Part shown: positions 42,100 through 49,284 of the stretch, piece by piece | How positions within the stretch are numbered: the first letter of the stretch is position 1 | How the letters are laid out: each line of letters begins with the position of its first letter | NCBI GenBank assembly: GCA_963761615.1 | Contig: CAVXGU010000003.1 | Coordinates: forward strand, 1,364,001 to 1,428,000 | Length of the DNA stretch: 64,000 nucleotides | Direction of reading: 5' to 3' | DNA from: CAVXGU01 sp963761615 | GTDB lineage: Bacteria; Acidobacteriota; Vicinamibacteria; Vicinamibacterales; CAVVIG01 | Position numbers and translations under genes: made by a program | The notes under the pieces: generated by a model | The model's database searches: none | What the model saw: the letters and a program-made list of their open reading frames with translations, nothing else | Told to the model about the DNA's origin: nothing

Positions 42100-43611
42100 A
42101 TGAACCAGTCTTTGAAGACTCGACTGTTTCGCGGGGGGCTCGCCGTCGTGACGGCCGGGCTCCTCGTGGGCGCCGGGGCCGCCCTGCGGGGCGCGACGAT
42201 CGAAACCCCGGCGGCTGCGGCGGCGCCGGCCGCGGCGGCGTCGACGGGCACGGCGGTCGCGTCGCGGAGCGAGGCGCCCGGACGGGTCGACTCGTACGCC
42301 GACGTCGTCTCGGCCGTGTCGCCGTCCGTCGTGACCGTGCGGGTGGAGGCCAAGGAGCGGACGTCGCAGAGCGACTTCCAGGGCAACAACTTCTTCCAGC
42401 AGTTCTTCGGGTCGCCGTTCGGGAACGGGCAACCGCAGATGCAGCAGCCGCGGGAGTTCACGCAGCGGGCGCTCGGATCCGGCGTCATCGTGGATGCGAC
42501 CGGCTACATTCTCACCAACTACCACGTCGTCAAGGACGCGGACTCGGTGCAGGTGGACCTCAATGACGGCCGGACGCTGGACGCGAAAGTCGTGGGCACC
42601 GATCCGCCGACGGACCTGGCCCTCATCAAGATTCCGGCCACGGGGCTGCCGGCCCTGCCGCTCGGCAACTCCGATGACGTGCGCGTGGGCGACGTCGCCC
42701 TCGCGTTCGGCGATCCGCTCGGCATCGGCCAGACCGTGACCATGGGCATCATCAGCGCGAAGGGGCGCAGCACCGGTGACGTGGGCGACGGGAGCTACGA
42801 GAACTTCCTGCAGACCGACGCGCCGATCAACCACGGCAACTCGGGCGGCGCGCTGGTGAACACGAAGGGGCAGCTCATCGGCATCAACTCCCAGATCGTG
42901 TCGAACTCCGACGGGAACATCGGCATCGGGTTCGCGATTCCCTCCAACATGGCCGAGCACGTGATGACCGACCTGCGCGAGAACGGGCACGTCAGCCGCG
43001 GCCAGCTGGGCGTGACCGTGCAGCGCGTCACCTCGGATCTGGCGCAGAGCCTTGGACTGAAGAACGTCTCGGGCGCGATCGTCTCGCAGGTGACGCCGGG
43101 GAGCGCCGCCGACCACGCCGGCATGAAGCAGGGCGACGTGATCGAGGAGTTCGACGGCAAACCGGTGTCCGACACCAACGCGCTGCGGAACCGCGTGGCG
43201 GAAGCCGGTCCGGGGGCGAACTCCACGGTGACGATCCTGCGCGGCGGCCACGAGCAGACCCTGCACGTCAAGCTCGACGAGGCGTCGTCGGGAGCGAACC
43301 TCGCGGCGCAGAACGGTGAGTCGTCCGATCGGACGGCGCTCGGCATCTCGGTGCAGCCGCTCACGCCCGAACTGGCCGCGCAGGCGCACGCGCCTCGGGG
43401 CCTGCAGGGCGTGTTCGTCCGCGACGTGGATCCCAACGGTCGCGCGGCGGACGCGGGCGTGCAGCCCGGTGACATCATCGTGCAGGTGAACCAGCAGCCG
43501 GTCCAGACGGTCGAGCAACTGCGGGCGGCCCTGCAGAAGAACCCGGATCGTCCGGTCCTGCTCCTGATCAACCGCGACGGGCAGAACCTGTATCTGACCG
43601 TGCACTCGTAA
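42100..43611 (+). CDS. degQ: HtrA/DegQ-type periplasmic serine protease
   Basis: A 503-residue periplasmic protease/chaperone for misfolded envelope proteins. A membrane-spanning signal (about 10-30) is followed by an Ala-rich linker. The catalytic triad is His142 (ILTNYHVVKD), Asp172 (DPPTDLALIK) and Ser248 (INHGNSGGAL). Two PDZ domains follow: RGQLGVTVQRVTSDLAQSLG at about 300 and ALGISVQPLTPELAAQ at about 405. The loop NNFFQQFFGSPFGNGQPQMQ resembles the LA loop of Deg proteases. GAAAGGA precedes the ATG. It sits next to the two-component pair, which suggests envelope-stress control. Confidence 0.95.
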   Translation: MNQSLKTRLFRGGLAVVTAGLLVGAGAALRGATIETPAAAAAPAAAASTGTAVASRSEAPGRVDSYADVVSAVSPSVVTVRVEAKERTSQSDFQGNNFFQQFFGSPFGNGQPQMQQPREFTQRALGSGVIVDATGYILTNYHVVKDADSVQVDLNDGRTLDAKVVGTDPPTDLALIKIPATGLPALPLGNSDDVRVGDVALAFGDPLGIGQTVTMGIISAKGRSTGDVGDGSYENFLQTDAPINHGNSGGALVNTKGQLIGINSQIVSNSDGNIGIGFAIPSNMAEHVMTDLRENGHVSRGQLGVTVQRVTSDLAQSLGLKNVSGAIVSQVTPGSAADHAGMKQGDVIEEFDGKPVSDTNALRNRVAEAGPGANSTVTILRGGHEQTLHVKLDEASSGANLAAQNGESSDRTALGISVQPLTPELAAQAHAPRGLQGVFVRDVDPNGRAADAGVQPGDIIVQVNQQPVQTVEQLRAALQKNPDRPVLLLINRDGQNLYLTVHS

Positions 43612-43620
43612 AGGGCTTTC

Positions 43621-43661
43621 GGCTCCGGGCTCCGGGCCACCCTCCAGTGGAGCCCGGAGCC
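43621..43661 (+). terminator. Strong hairpin after htrA
   Basis: GGCTCCGGGCT (43621-43631) and AGCCCGGAGCC (43651-43661) form a perfect 11-bp stem, with a short inner CCAC/GTGG stem in the 19-nt loop. There is no clear T-tract. It lies 10 nt after the htrA stop. Confidence 0.6.
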
Positions 43662-43671
43662 CGCCCCGGCA

Positions 43672-43677
43672 TACACT
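43672..43677 (+). promoter_or_regulatory. -10-like TACACT upstream of proline dehydrogenase
   Basis: TACACT ends 13 nt before the GTG start at 43691 and follows the htrA hairpin directly. Confidence 0.4.
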
Positions 43678-43690
43678 GATCGCCGGCCCC

Positions 43691-44620
43691 GTGAATCCCG
43701 CGCGCACGCTTCTGCTCGCCGCCTCGACCAATTCCTGGCTTCGCGAACGGGCGGTTCGCAGCGCGCGGGTCCGGCGGGCCGTCTCGCGCTTCATGCCGGG
43801 CGAGGCGCTCGACGACGCGATCGGCGCCGCGCGGGAGCTCCAGGGGCTCGGAGCGGGAGTCATCCTCACCTATCTCGGCGAGAACCTCGCGAGCGCCGGC
43901 GACACCGAGCGCGTCACCGCCTCCTATCTCGAAGCCATCGATCGCATCCTGGCGTCGGGTCTGGACGGCCACGTGTCGGTCAAGCCCACGCAGCTCGGCG
44001 TCGACATCGATCCCCGGCTCGCCGAAGCGCAGCTGCTCCGGCTCGTCGACCGCGCTGGCGCGTCCGGCGTCATCGTCTGGATCGACATGGAGCGCTCGAC
44101 CTACGTCGATCGGACGCTCGAGCTGTTCCGCGCCGCGCGAGCCCGCTCGCCGCGCGTCGGCGTGGCGCTGCAGGCCTACCTGCGTCGCACTCCGGACGAC
44201 CTGACCGCGCTGCTGCCGCTCGGCCCGAACGTCCGCGTGGTCAAGGGCGCGTACCTCGAGCCGGCGTCGCTCGCTTACCCGCGCAAGGCCGACGTGGACC
44301 GGCAGTTCTTCGACCTGGCCACACGCCTGCTCGGAGAGGACGGTGAGCGCGCCGGAGCGCGCGTGCACGTCGCCACGCACGACGCGGCGCTCATCGGGCG
44401 CATCGAGGCCTGGGCCGCAGCGCGCCGCGTGCCCGAGGCCCGCTACGAATACGCGATGCTCTACGGGATCCAGCGGCGCTTGCAGGCGCGCCTGACGGCG
44501 GCCCGGCGCCCGCTGCGCGTGCTCATTTCGTACGGAGAAGACTGGTTTCCGTGGTACATGCGCCGCCTTGCCGAGCGGCCCGCGAACTTGTGGTTCGCGG
44601 TGAAGGGAGGTTCGATGTGA
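43691..44620 (+). CDS. Proline dehydrogenase (monofunctional)
   Basis: An FAD-dependent enzyme that oxidises L-proline to pyrroline-5-carboxylate and passes electrons to quinone. The 309-residue length fits the monofunctional class. Barrel motifs include VILTYLGENLASAGDTERV, VSVKPTQLGVDIDP, VIVWIDMERSTYVDRTLELF, VALQAYLRRTPDDL, VRVVKGAYLEP and the C-terminal YEYAMLYGIQRRLQARL plus RVLISYGEDWFPWYMRRLAE, which carries the substrate arginines. No P5C dehydrogenase lies nearby. Its stop overlaps the DinB-type gene start. Confidence 0.93.
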   Translation: MNPARTLLLAASTNSWLRERAVRSARVRRAVSRFMPGEALDDAIGAARELQGLGAGVILTYLGENLASAGDTERVTASYLEAIDRILASGLDGHVSVKPTQLGVDIDPRLAEAQLLRLVDRAGASGVIVWIDMERSTYVDRTLELFRAARARSPRVGVALQAYLRRTPDDLTALLPLGPNVRVVKGAYLEPASLAYPRKADVDRQFFDLATRLLGEDGERAGARVHVATHDAALIGRIEAWAAARRVPEARYEYAMLYGIQRRLQARLTAARRPLRVLISYGEDWFPWYMRRLAERPANLWFAVKGGSM

Positions 44621-45117
44621 CGCTTCAGGAGCTGCAGACCCTCGTCGACTACCACTACTGGGCGCGTGACCGGATGCTCGAGGCGCTCGATCCGCTGACG
44701 CCGGAGCAGTACGCCCGCGCGATGGGCAGCAGCTTCTCCTCCATCCGGGACACGGCCGTGCACGTCTACTCGGCCGAGTGGGTCTGGTACTCGCGCTGGC
44801 AGGGGACCTCCCCGACCGGCATGCTGGACCCGGGGGATTTTCCCGACGTGCCCGTGCTGCGGACGGCCTGGGCGGCGCAGGAGCGCAAGACGTGCGCGTT
44901 CGTCGAGAGCGTCGGCGAGGCCGGCGTCGCCAGGATCTACGAGTACGCCGGGTTCAACGGCCGTCCCGGCTCGTCGACCTTCGAGCAGATGGTGCAGCAC
45001 CTGGTGAACCACGGCAGCTACCACCGCGGACAGGTGACCACGATGCTGCGGCAGATCGGCGTCGCGCCGCCGAAGTCGATGGATCTGATCGGGTACTACA
45101 GGACGAGGGGCAGGTAG
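44617..45117 (+). CDS. DinB-family protein
   Basis: A 166-residue four-helix-bundle protein. Three metal-ligand-type histidine positions are visible: VDYHYWARDRML (about 13), DTAVHVYSAEWVWYSRW (about 47) and LVNHGSYHRGQVTTMLRQIG (about 130). These match DinB_2 members, many of which are thiol-dependent transferases or of unknown role. AAGGGAGG precedes the GTG start at 44617, which overlaps the proline dehydrogenase stop (GTGA). Confidence 0.9.
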   Translation: MTLQELQTLVDYHYWARDRMLEALDPLTPEQYARAMGSSFSSIRDTAVHVYSAEWVWYSRWQGTSPTGMLDPGDFPDVPVLRTAWAAQERKTCAFVESVGEAGVARIYEYAGFNGRPGSSTFEQMVQHLVNHGSYHRGQVTTMLRQIGVAPPKSMDLIGYYRTRGR

Positions 45118-45208
45118 GGCGTCCAGGGCAGGTCAGGCAGGTGGCCGCGCCTGCGGCCATGCGAGCCCGAGGACGTGGAGATCCGAGGGCAAGCATCGGC
45201 GTCGGTTC

Positions 45209-45232
45209 GCGGCGGGGGTGGGGCCCCGCCGC
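45209..45232. terminator. GC-rich bidirectional hairpin between convergent genes
   Basis: GCGGCGGGG (45209-45217) and CCCCGCCGC (45224-45232) form a perfect 9-bp stem with a 6-nt loop, between the DinB and M28 peptidase stops. Confidence 0.55.
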
Positions 45233-45251
45233 CCTGGATGGAGGCCTTCGC

Positions 45252-47069
45252 CTACTTGCGCGCCTCGGGCGTGATCGTGGTCTCGTGGCGCTGGCCGCCG
45301 CGCATGAAGACGACCTTCGTCGGCTGTCCGACCTTCAGCGTGTCGAGCGCATAGGTGTAGTCGTAGATGTTGGCGATCGACTGGCCGCCGATCTCGACGA
45401 TGATGTCGCCCTTCTGCAGGCCGGCCGCCTCTGCCGGGCCGCCGCCCACCACGCCGTCGAGCAGCAGGCCCTTGACGTCGGTCGAGTAGTTCGGGATGGT
45501 GCCGGTGAAGATGCGGAGGGCGTCGCGGCCGCCCGCGTCGGACGGCTGCTGGACCTTCACGAACGCCGGCGGCTCGTTCATCGCGTCGAGCCGGCGCACG
45601 ATCGCCGAGGCGTAGTCCGCGACCCGGTCGAGATCCTCGTAGTCGATCTTGTCGGCCGTGTCGGTCGGCCGGTGGTAGTCCTCGTGCGTCCCCGTGAAGA
45701 AGGCGAGGCTGGGGACCTGCGCGTCATTGAAGGTCGCGACGTCGGTCGGCTGATAGGGGTCGGCCTGCGGCAGCAGGTCGAATCCCGCCAGGATGTTGGT
45801 CTGTTCGAGCAGCGTCGGCCAGACGGCGCTCGTGCCGGTCGCCTGGACGGTCAGCTTGTTCGCCTGCATCCGGCCCACCATGTCGAAGTTGAGGTAGGCC
45901 TCGAGCTGGTCGAGCGGCACCGGCGGCTTCGCCGCGAAGGCGGTGGAGCCGATGAGCCCGAGCTCCTCGCCCGACCACCAGGCCAGCAGGACGTTCCGGC
46001 GGTGCGGCGCGGCCGCCAGGGCGCGGGCGACTTCGAGGACGGCCGCATCGCCCGAGGCGTTGTCGTCGGCGCCGTGGTGGATCTCGCCGACCTCGTCGGC
46101 GTGCGCGAGCGAGTTGCCGTTGCCGCCGTGGCCCAGGTGGTCGTAGTGCGCGCCGAGCGCGATCCAGGGTCTCGCAATCGAGGGATCGGTGCCGGGCAGG
46201 TAGGCGACGACGTTGTGTCCCGTCTGGGTCTGGCGGTGGACGGCGGTGTGCACGGTCACGGTGAGGCCGTCGAGCGCGAAGCCCTGGGTGTGCGGGTTCG
46301 CCGAGTCGAACGACTTCTGCACCGACTCGACGGTCCGGCCGGGCAGTCCGGCGAACAGCGCGTCGCCGACCGCGCCGCTGACGCTCGCGGCGACGATGCC
46401 GGATCCCGAGAGCGCCGTGTCGAAGGTCATCGGCACGACGGCGCCGCCGTTGGGCGATCGCGGCCCGGTGAGCACGATGAGCGCCCTCGCGCCGCGCTGC
46501 CGCGCCTGCATCGCCTTGTAGCGCAGGCCCGAGTACCGGGCCAGCACGCCGCGCGCCTGCTGATCCGCGTCTTCCGGGAAGTACCGGAGGACGAGGACGA
46601 TCTTGTCCTTCACGTCGAGGCCCTGGTAGCTGTTGTAGCTGAAGCTCTGGCTGTCGGGCACGACGATCCCGTAGCCGGCGAAGACGACCGGGCCGCTCAC
46701 GTCGCTGCTGTCGGAGAACGAGAGCGCCTGGACCTGGTCGCGCGCCGCAAAGGCGCGCGGGGCCGCGCCCGCGCGCGTGACCGTGAGGGTCGACCCGGCG
46801 TCGCTCGCGCCGGCCGTGAACTCGAACGCCAGCCGGTAGTCCAGGCCCGGAAGGGGCTTGGCGCCGATGAGCTGGAGCTGCGAGACCAGGTAGTCGGCCG
46901 CGAGGGCGGCGCCCGGCGATCCGGTGAGGCGTCCGTCCATCCTGGTCGACGCGAGCGTCTCGACGATCGTCCGCGAGCCGTCCGGCGGCTGCGCGTGGGC
47001 GGGCAGGACGGCGAGGGCCGCGGCGACCGCCGCGGCGACCGCGAGGCGGGAACGAGGATTCGCACTCAT
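45252..47069 (-). CDS. Exported M28-family zinc aminopeptidase with PDZ domain
   Basis: A 605-residue secreted peptidase. A signal peptide (LAVAAAVAAALAVLPAHAQ) is followed by a protease-associated-type insert (about 110-230). The M28 catalytic domain has the zinc ligands and catalytic acids in ALGAHYDHLGHGGNG (His, Asp), HHGADDNASGDAAVLE (Asp), AWWSGEELGLIGS (Glu-Glu), LNFDMVGRM (Asp) and TGTHEDYHRPTDTADKIDYE (His). A C-terminal PDZ domain (about 515-600; VGGGPAEAAGLQKGDIIVEI) follows. The ATG overlaps the stop of the TolB-like gene (ATGA), so the two are co-translated. Confidence 0.93.
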   Translation of the reverse strand: MSANPRSRLAVAAAVAAALAVLPAHAQPPDGSRTIVETLASTRMDGRLTGSPGAALAADYLVSQLQLIGAKPLPGLDYRLAFEFTAGASDAGSTLTVTRAGAAPRAFAARDQVQALSFSDSSDVSGPVVFAGYGIVVPDSQSFSYNSYQGLDVKDKIVLVLRYFPEDADQQARGVLARYSGLRYKAMQARQRGARALIVLTGPRSPNGGAVVPMTFDTALSGSGIVAASVSGAVGDALFAGLPGRTVESVQKSFDSANPHTQGFALDGLTVTVHTAVHRQTQTGHNVVAYLPGTDPSIARPWIALGAHYDHLGHGGNGNSLAHADEVGEIHHGADDNASGDAAVLEVARALAAAPHRRNVLLAWWSGEELGLIGSTAFAAKPPVPLDQLEAYLNFDMVGRMQANKLTVQATGTSAVWPTLLEQTNILAGFDLLPQADPYQPTDVATFNDAQVPSLAFFTGTHEDYHRPTDTADKIDYEDLDRVADYASAIVRRLDAMNEPPAFVKVQQPSDAGGRDALRIFTGTIPNYSTDVKGLLLDGVVGGGPAEAAGLQKGDIIVEIGGQSIANIYDYTYALDTLKVGQPTKVVFMRGGQRHETTITPEARK

Positions 47070-48211
47070 GGCGTGGAGGACTTGGCGGGCACGCGCGGCG
47101 GCGCGTCGCGCAGCGCCTCGAGGGCCTTCTGGTGGTTCCACTGCGCCAGGTAGATCTGGCCGCCCGAGCCGCCGTCTCTCGTCGAGGTCCACGAGAGCAT
47201 CGTGCCGTCGGGCGAGGGCACCGGCAGCGCGTCGAAGCCGTCGGTGTACGTCACGCGGACCGGCTCCTTCGCGCCGGCCGCATCCACGATGAAGAGCTCG
47301 AAGTTGTCGAAGCCGAGCTTGTTCGACGCGAAGATGAAGTACTGACCCGACGGGTGCTCGTAGGGCGCCCAGCTCATCGAACCGAAGTCGGTGATCCGCT
47401 TCACATCGGTGCCGTCCGGTTTCATCGTGTAGATGTCGGCCAGGAGTCCGGTCGTGTCGAACCGCCGCCAGACGATGCGCGAGCCGTCGTGGGTGAAGAA
47501 GGGCCCGCCGTCGTAGCCCGGCGTGAAGGTGAGGCGCTTCTGGTCCGAGCCGTCGGCGCGCATGATGTAGATCTCGCCGAAGTAGCTCGGATCCTGCGCG
47601 AGCTGTTTCTGCTCGGCGGCCGACAGCGGCCGGTTGTACGCGTCGCGCATCGAGGTGAAGACGATCCACTGGCCGTCGGGCGAGTAGCTGCCCTCGGCGT
47701 CGTAGCCCGTGGCGGTCGTCAGCGGCTTCATCTGGCCCGTCTTCTCGTTGTAGGACCAGATGTCCATGTGCGTGTCGTAGTCGAAGGAGTAGCGTCGCGT
47801 CTTGCCCGAGGCGCGGAAGTCCAGTTCGGCCTTCTGGAGCGCCTGCGACTCGGGATCGGCGTGCGTCGACGCGAACTCGATTTCGTCGGTCCCCGGACGG
47901 AAGAAGGCGCACGTCGTCTTGCCGACGCCCGGCGAGATGCGCGTGGTCGCTCCCGTGCGGAGGTCGAGCGTGTAGATCTGGTAGAAGGGGTTGCCGGGCT
48001 CCCGCTCGCTCTGGAACACGAGGCGGTTGCCGTCGGGCGAAAAGTAGCCCTCGCCGGCGCGCGCGCCTTCGATGGTGAGGCGGCGGATCCGCGTGAGGAA
48101 GTCGCTTTCCTTGTAGGTCGGCGCCGCGGTCTGCGCGGCGACGCCGGCGGCGAGGCCGACGGCGGTCGCGATGCCGGTGAACAGGGCCCAGCGGAGTCGA
48201 AGGGGCGGCAT
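47066..48211 (-). CDS. Exported TolB-like beta-propeller (WD40-like) protein
   Basis: A 381-residue periplasmic protein with a signal peptide (LRWALFTGIATAVGLAAGVA) and repeated PD40 blades: GYFSPDGNRLVFQSER, GSYSPDGQWIVFTSMR, FTHDGSRIVWRRF, PSGQYFIFASNKLG and PSPDGTMLSWTSTRDGG. Such propellers often sit with peptidases in Acidobacteriota, and its gene overlaps the M28 peptidase by 4 nt. Its ligand is unknown. The start ATG follows a TATCAT hexamer by 9 nt. Confidence 0.88.
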   Translation of the reverse strand: MPPLRLRWALFTGIATAVGLAAGVAAQTAAPTYKESDFLTRIRRLTIEGARAGEGYFSPDGNRLVFQSEREPGNPFYQIYTLDLRTGATTRISPGVGKTTCAFFRPGTDEIEFASTHADPESQALQKAELDFRASGKTRRYSFDYDTHMDIWSYNEKTGQMKPLTTATGYDAEGSYSPDGQWIVFTSMRDAYNRPLSAAEQKQLAQDPSYFGEIYIMRADGSDQKRLTFTPGYDGGPFFTHDGSRIVWRRFDTTGLLADIYTMKPDGTDVKRITDFGSMSWAPYEHPSGQYFIFASNKLGFDNFELFIVDAAGAKEPVRVTYTDGFDALPVPSPDGTMLSWTSTRDGGSGGQIYLAQWNHQKALEALRDAPPRVPAKSSTP

Positions 48212-48220
48212 GGTCCCGCC

Positions 48221-48226
48221 ATGATA
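48221..48226 (-). promoter_or_regulatory. -10-like TATCAT upstream of the TolB-like gene
   Basis: TATCAT ends 9 nt before the ATG on the minus strand. Confidence 0.45.
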
Positions 48227-48426
48227 CCCCTCGGCTCCCGGGCGCTGCCGGCCTCTGTGAAATTTTCGGGGCAGCCTCCGCGGCCCTTGCCGAGTGCGTG
48301 AGCCGGGTCGTATTGTCTGTACCAGCCGGGGATCGTCCCGGCGGGTGTGCGACCTGACCTTGCGTGAGCCGCCTGCCCCTGGGGCCCGGAGATCCGGCCA
48401 GATGCTGAAGAACTGACCGGAGACCC

Positions 48427-48466
48427 GACCAGATGAATGACCATATGAATGAACGACCATATGAAT
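48427..48466 (+). repeat. Tandem GACCATATGAAT repeats upstream of the Mo hydroxylase operon
   Basis: Three 12-bp copies of GACCA(G/T)ATGAAT lie at 48427-48438, 48439-48450 and 48455-48466, the last offset by GAAC. They are AT-rich against the surrounding sequence. They may be an array of regulator sites or a short leader ORF. Confidence 0.65.
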
Positions 48467-48560
48467 AAGGTTGAGCCGGCGGCGCCGGCGGTGTGGGCGA
48501 ACGCCCGAAGCGGCTGCCGAAAGGTCGGAAGTGGTCCTTACCGATTCGCGCAGAAAGAGT

Positions 48561-48566
48561 TACAAT
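48561..48566 (+). promoter_or_regulatory. -10-like TACAAT of the Mo hydroxylase operon
   Basis: TACAAT lies 90 nt before the ATG at 48657, with a weak TTACCG about 16 nt upstream. This gene has a leader and an AGAGGTAA ribosome site, unlike the leaderless genes elsewhere. Confidence 0.4.
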
Positions 48567-48656
48567 ACCGGCGCTTCAGTCACCGGATAGGGCGATCGAG
48601 GATAGCGTTCGATCCCGCGACAGTTGAGTCGCAGAAGCCGTAGAGGTAATCGAGCG

Positions 48657-49283
48657 ATGTCAGACACACATATGCCGGAAGTCACTCCGGGTCCCTCCAG
48701 ACGCACCTTCATCAAGGGAGTCATCGCGGCGGGCGCCGCCGTGTCTTCCGCTGGGTACCTCTTCCGCAGCACGACCGTGCTCGGCCAGCCGTCGGCGGCG
48801 GGCTCGGTGGAGCGCCTGGTCACGCTGACCGTCAACGGCCAGGAGCGACGGGTCGACGCGCTCAAGCAGGAAACGCTGGCCATGACCCTGCGCTACAAGC
48901 TGGGGCTGACGGGGACGAAGATCGGCTGCGACCGCGCGGAGTGCGGCGCCTGCACGGTGCTGCTCGACGACGTGCCGCACTACTCGTGCTCGGTGCTGAC
49001 GCACAGCGTGCGGGGCAAGCACATCGTGACGATCGAGGGGCTCGAGGCGGCCGACGGCACGCTGCACCCGGTGCAGCAGGCGGTGCTCGACGAGCAGGGC
49101 TTCCAGTGCGCGTTCTGCATGCCGGGCTTCGTGCTGGCGACGGTGGGGTTCCTCAAGACGAACCCGAATCCGACGCGCCCCGAGCTGGCGCACGGCATCT
49201 CCGGCAACCTGTGCCGGTGCCAGGACTACGACAAGATTCTCACCGCCATGATGCGCGGTGCGGAAAATCTCCGGAGGGCGTAA
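48657..49283 (+). CDS. Molybdenum hydroxylase 2Fe-2S subunit with Tat signal
   Basis: A 208-residue small subunit of a xanthine dehydrogenase/isoquinoline oxidoreductase-type enzyme. It begins with a twin-arginine signal (PSRRTFIKG, Arg15-Arg16, then a hydrophobic stretch to about 36). The plant-type 2Fe-2S cluster has Cys91, 96, 99 and 111 (GCDRAECGACTVLL). The second cluster has Cys151, 154, 186 and 188 (CAFCMPG, NLCRCQDYD). The signal implies export of the folded complex by Tat, with the other subunits carried along because they lack signals. The Mo subunit gene follows after 1 nt. Confidence 0.93.
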   Translation: MSDTHMPEVTPGPSRRTFIKGVIAAGAAVSSAGYLFRSTTVLGQPSAAGSVERLVTLTVNGQERRVDALKQETLAMTLRYKLGLTGTKIGCDRAECGACTVLLDDVPHYSCSVLTHSVRGKHIVTIEGLEAADGTLHPVQQAVLDEQGFQCAFCMPGFVLATVGFLKTNPNPTRPELAHGISGNLCRCQDYDKILTAMMRGAENLRRA

Positions 49284-49284
49284 C

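Larger units (their letters stand above)
48212..48656. other. 445-nt divergent intergenic region
   Basis: It holds the TATCAT element of the minus-strand gene (48221-48226), a 6-bp hairpin GCCGGG/CCCGGC at 48325-48342, the CATATG tandem repeats (48427-48466), a TACAAT -10-like box (48561-48566) and the leader of the molybdenum hydroxylase operon. No protein gene of convincing composition is seen. An 11-codon ATG frame at 48433-48468 (MNDHMNERPYE) falls inside the repeats. Confidence 0.6.

Noticed and set aside
48446..48643. A ~64-codon plus-strand frame in the Mo operon leader
   Set aside because: It overlaps the CATATG repeats and the -10 region, has no convincing codon bias, and ends just before the real start. 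The region is better read as regulatory.
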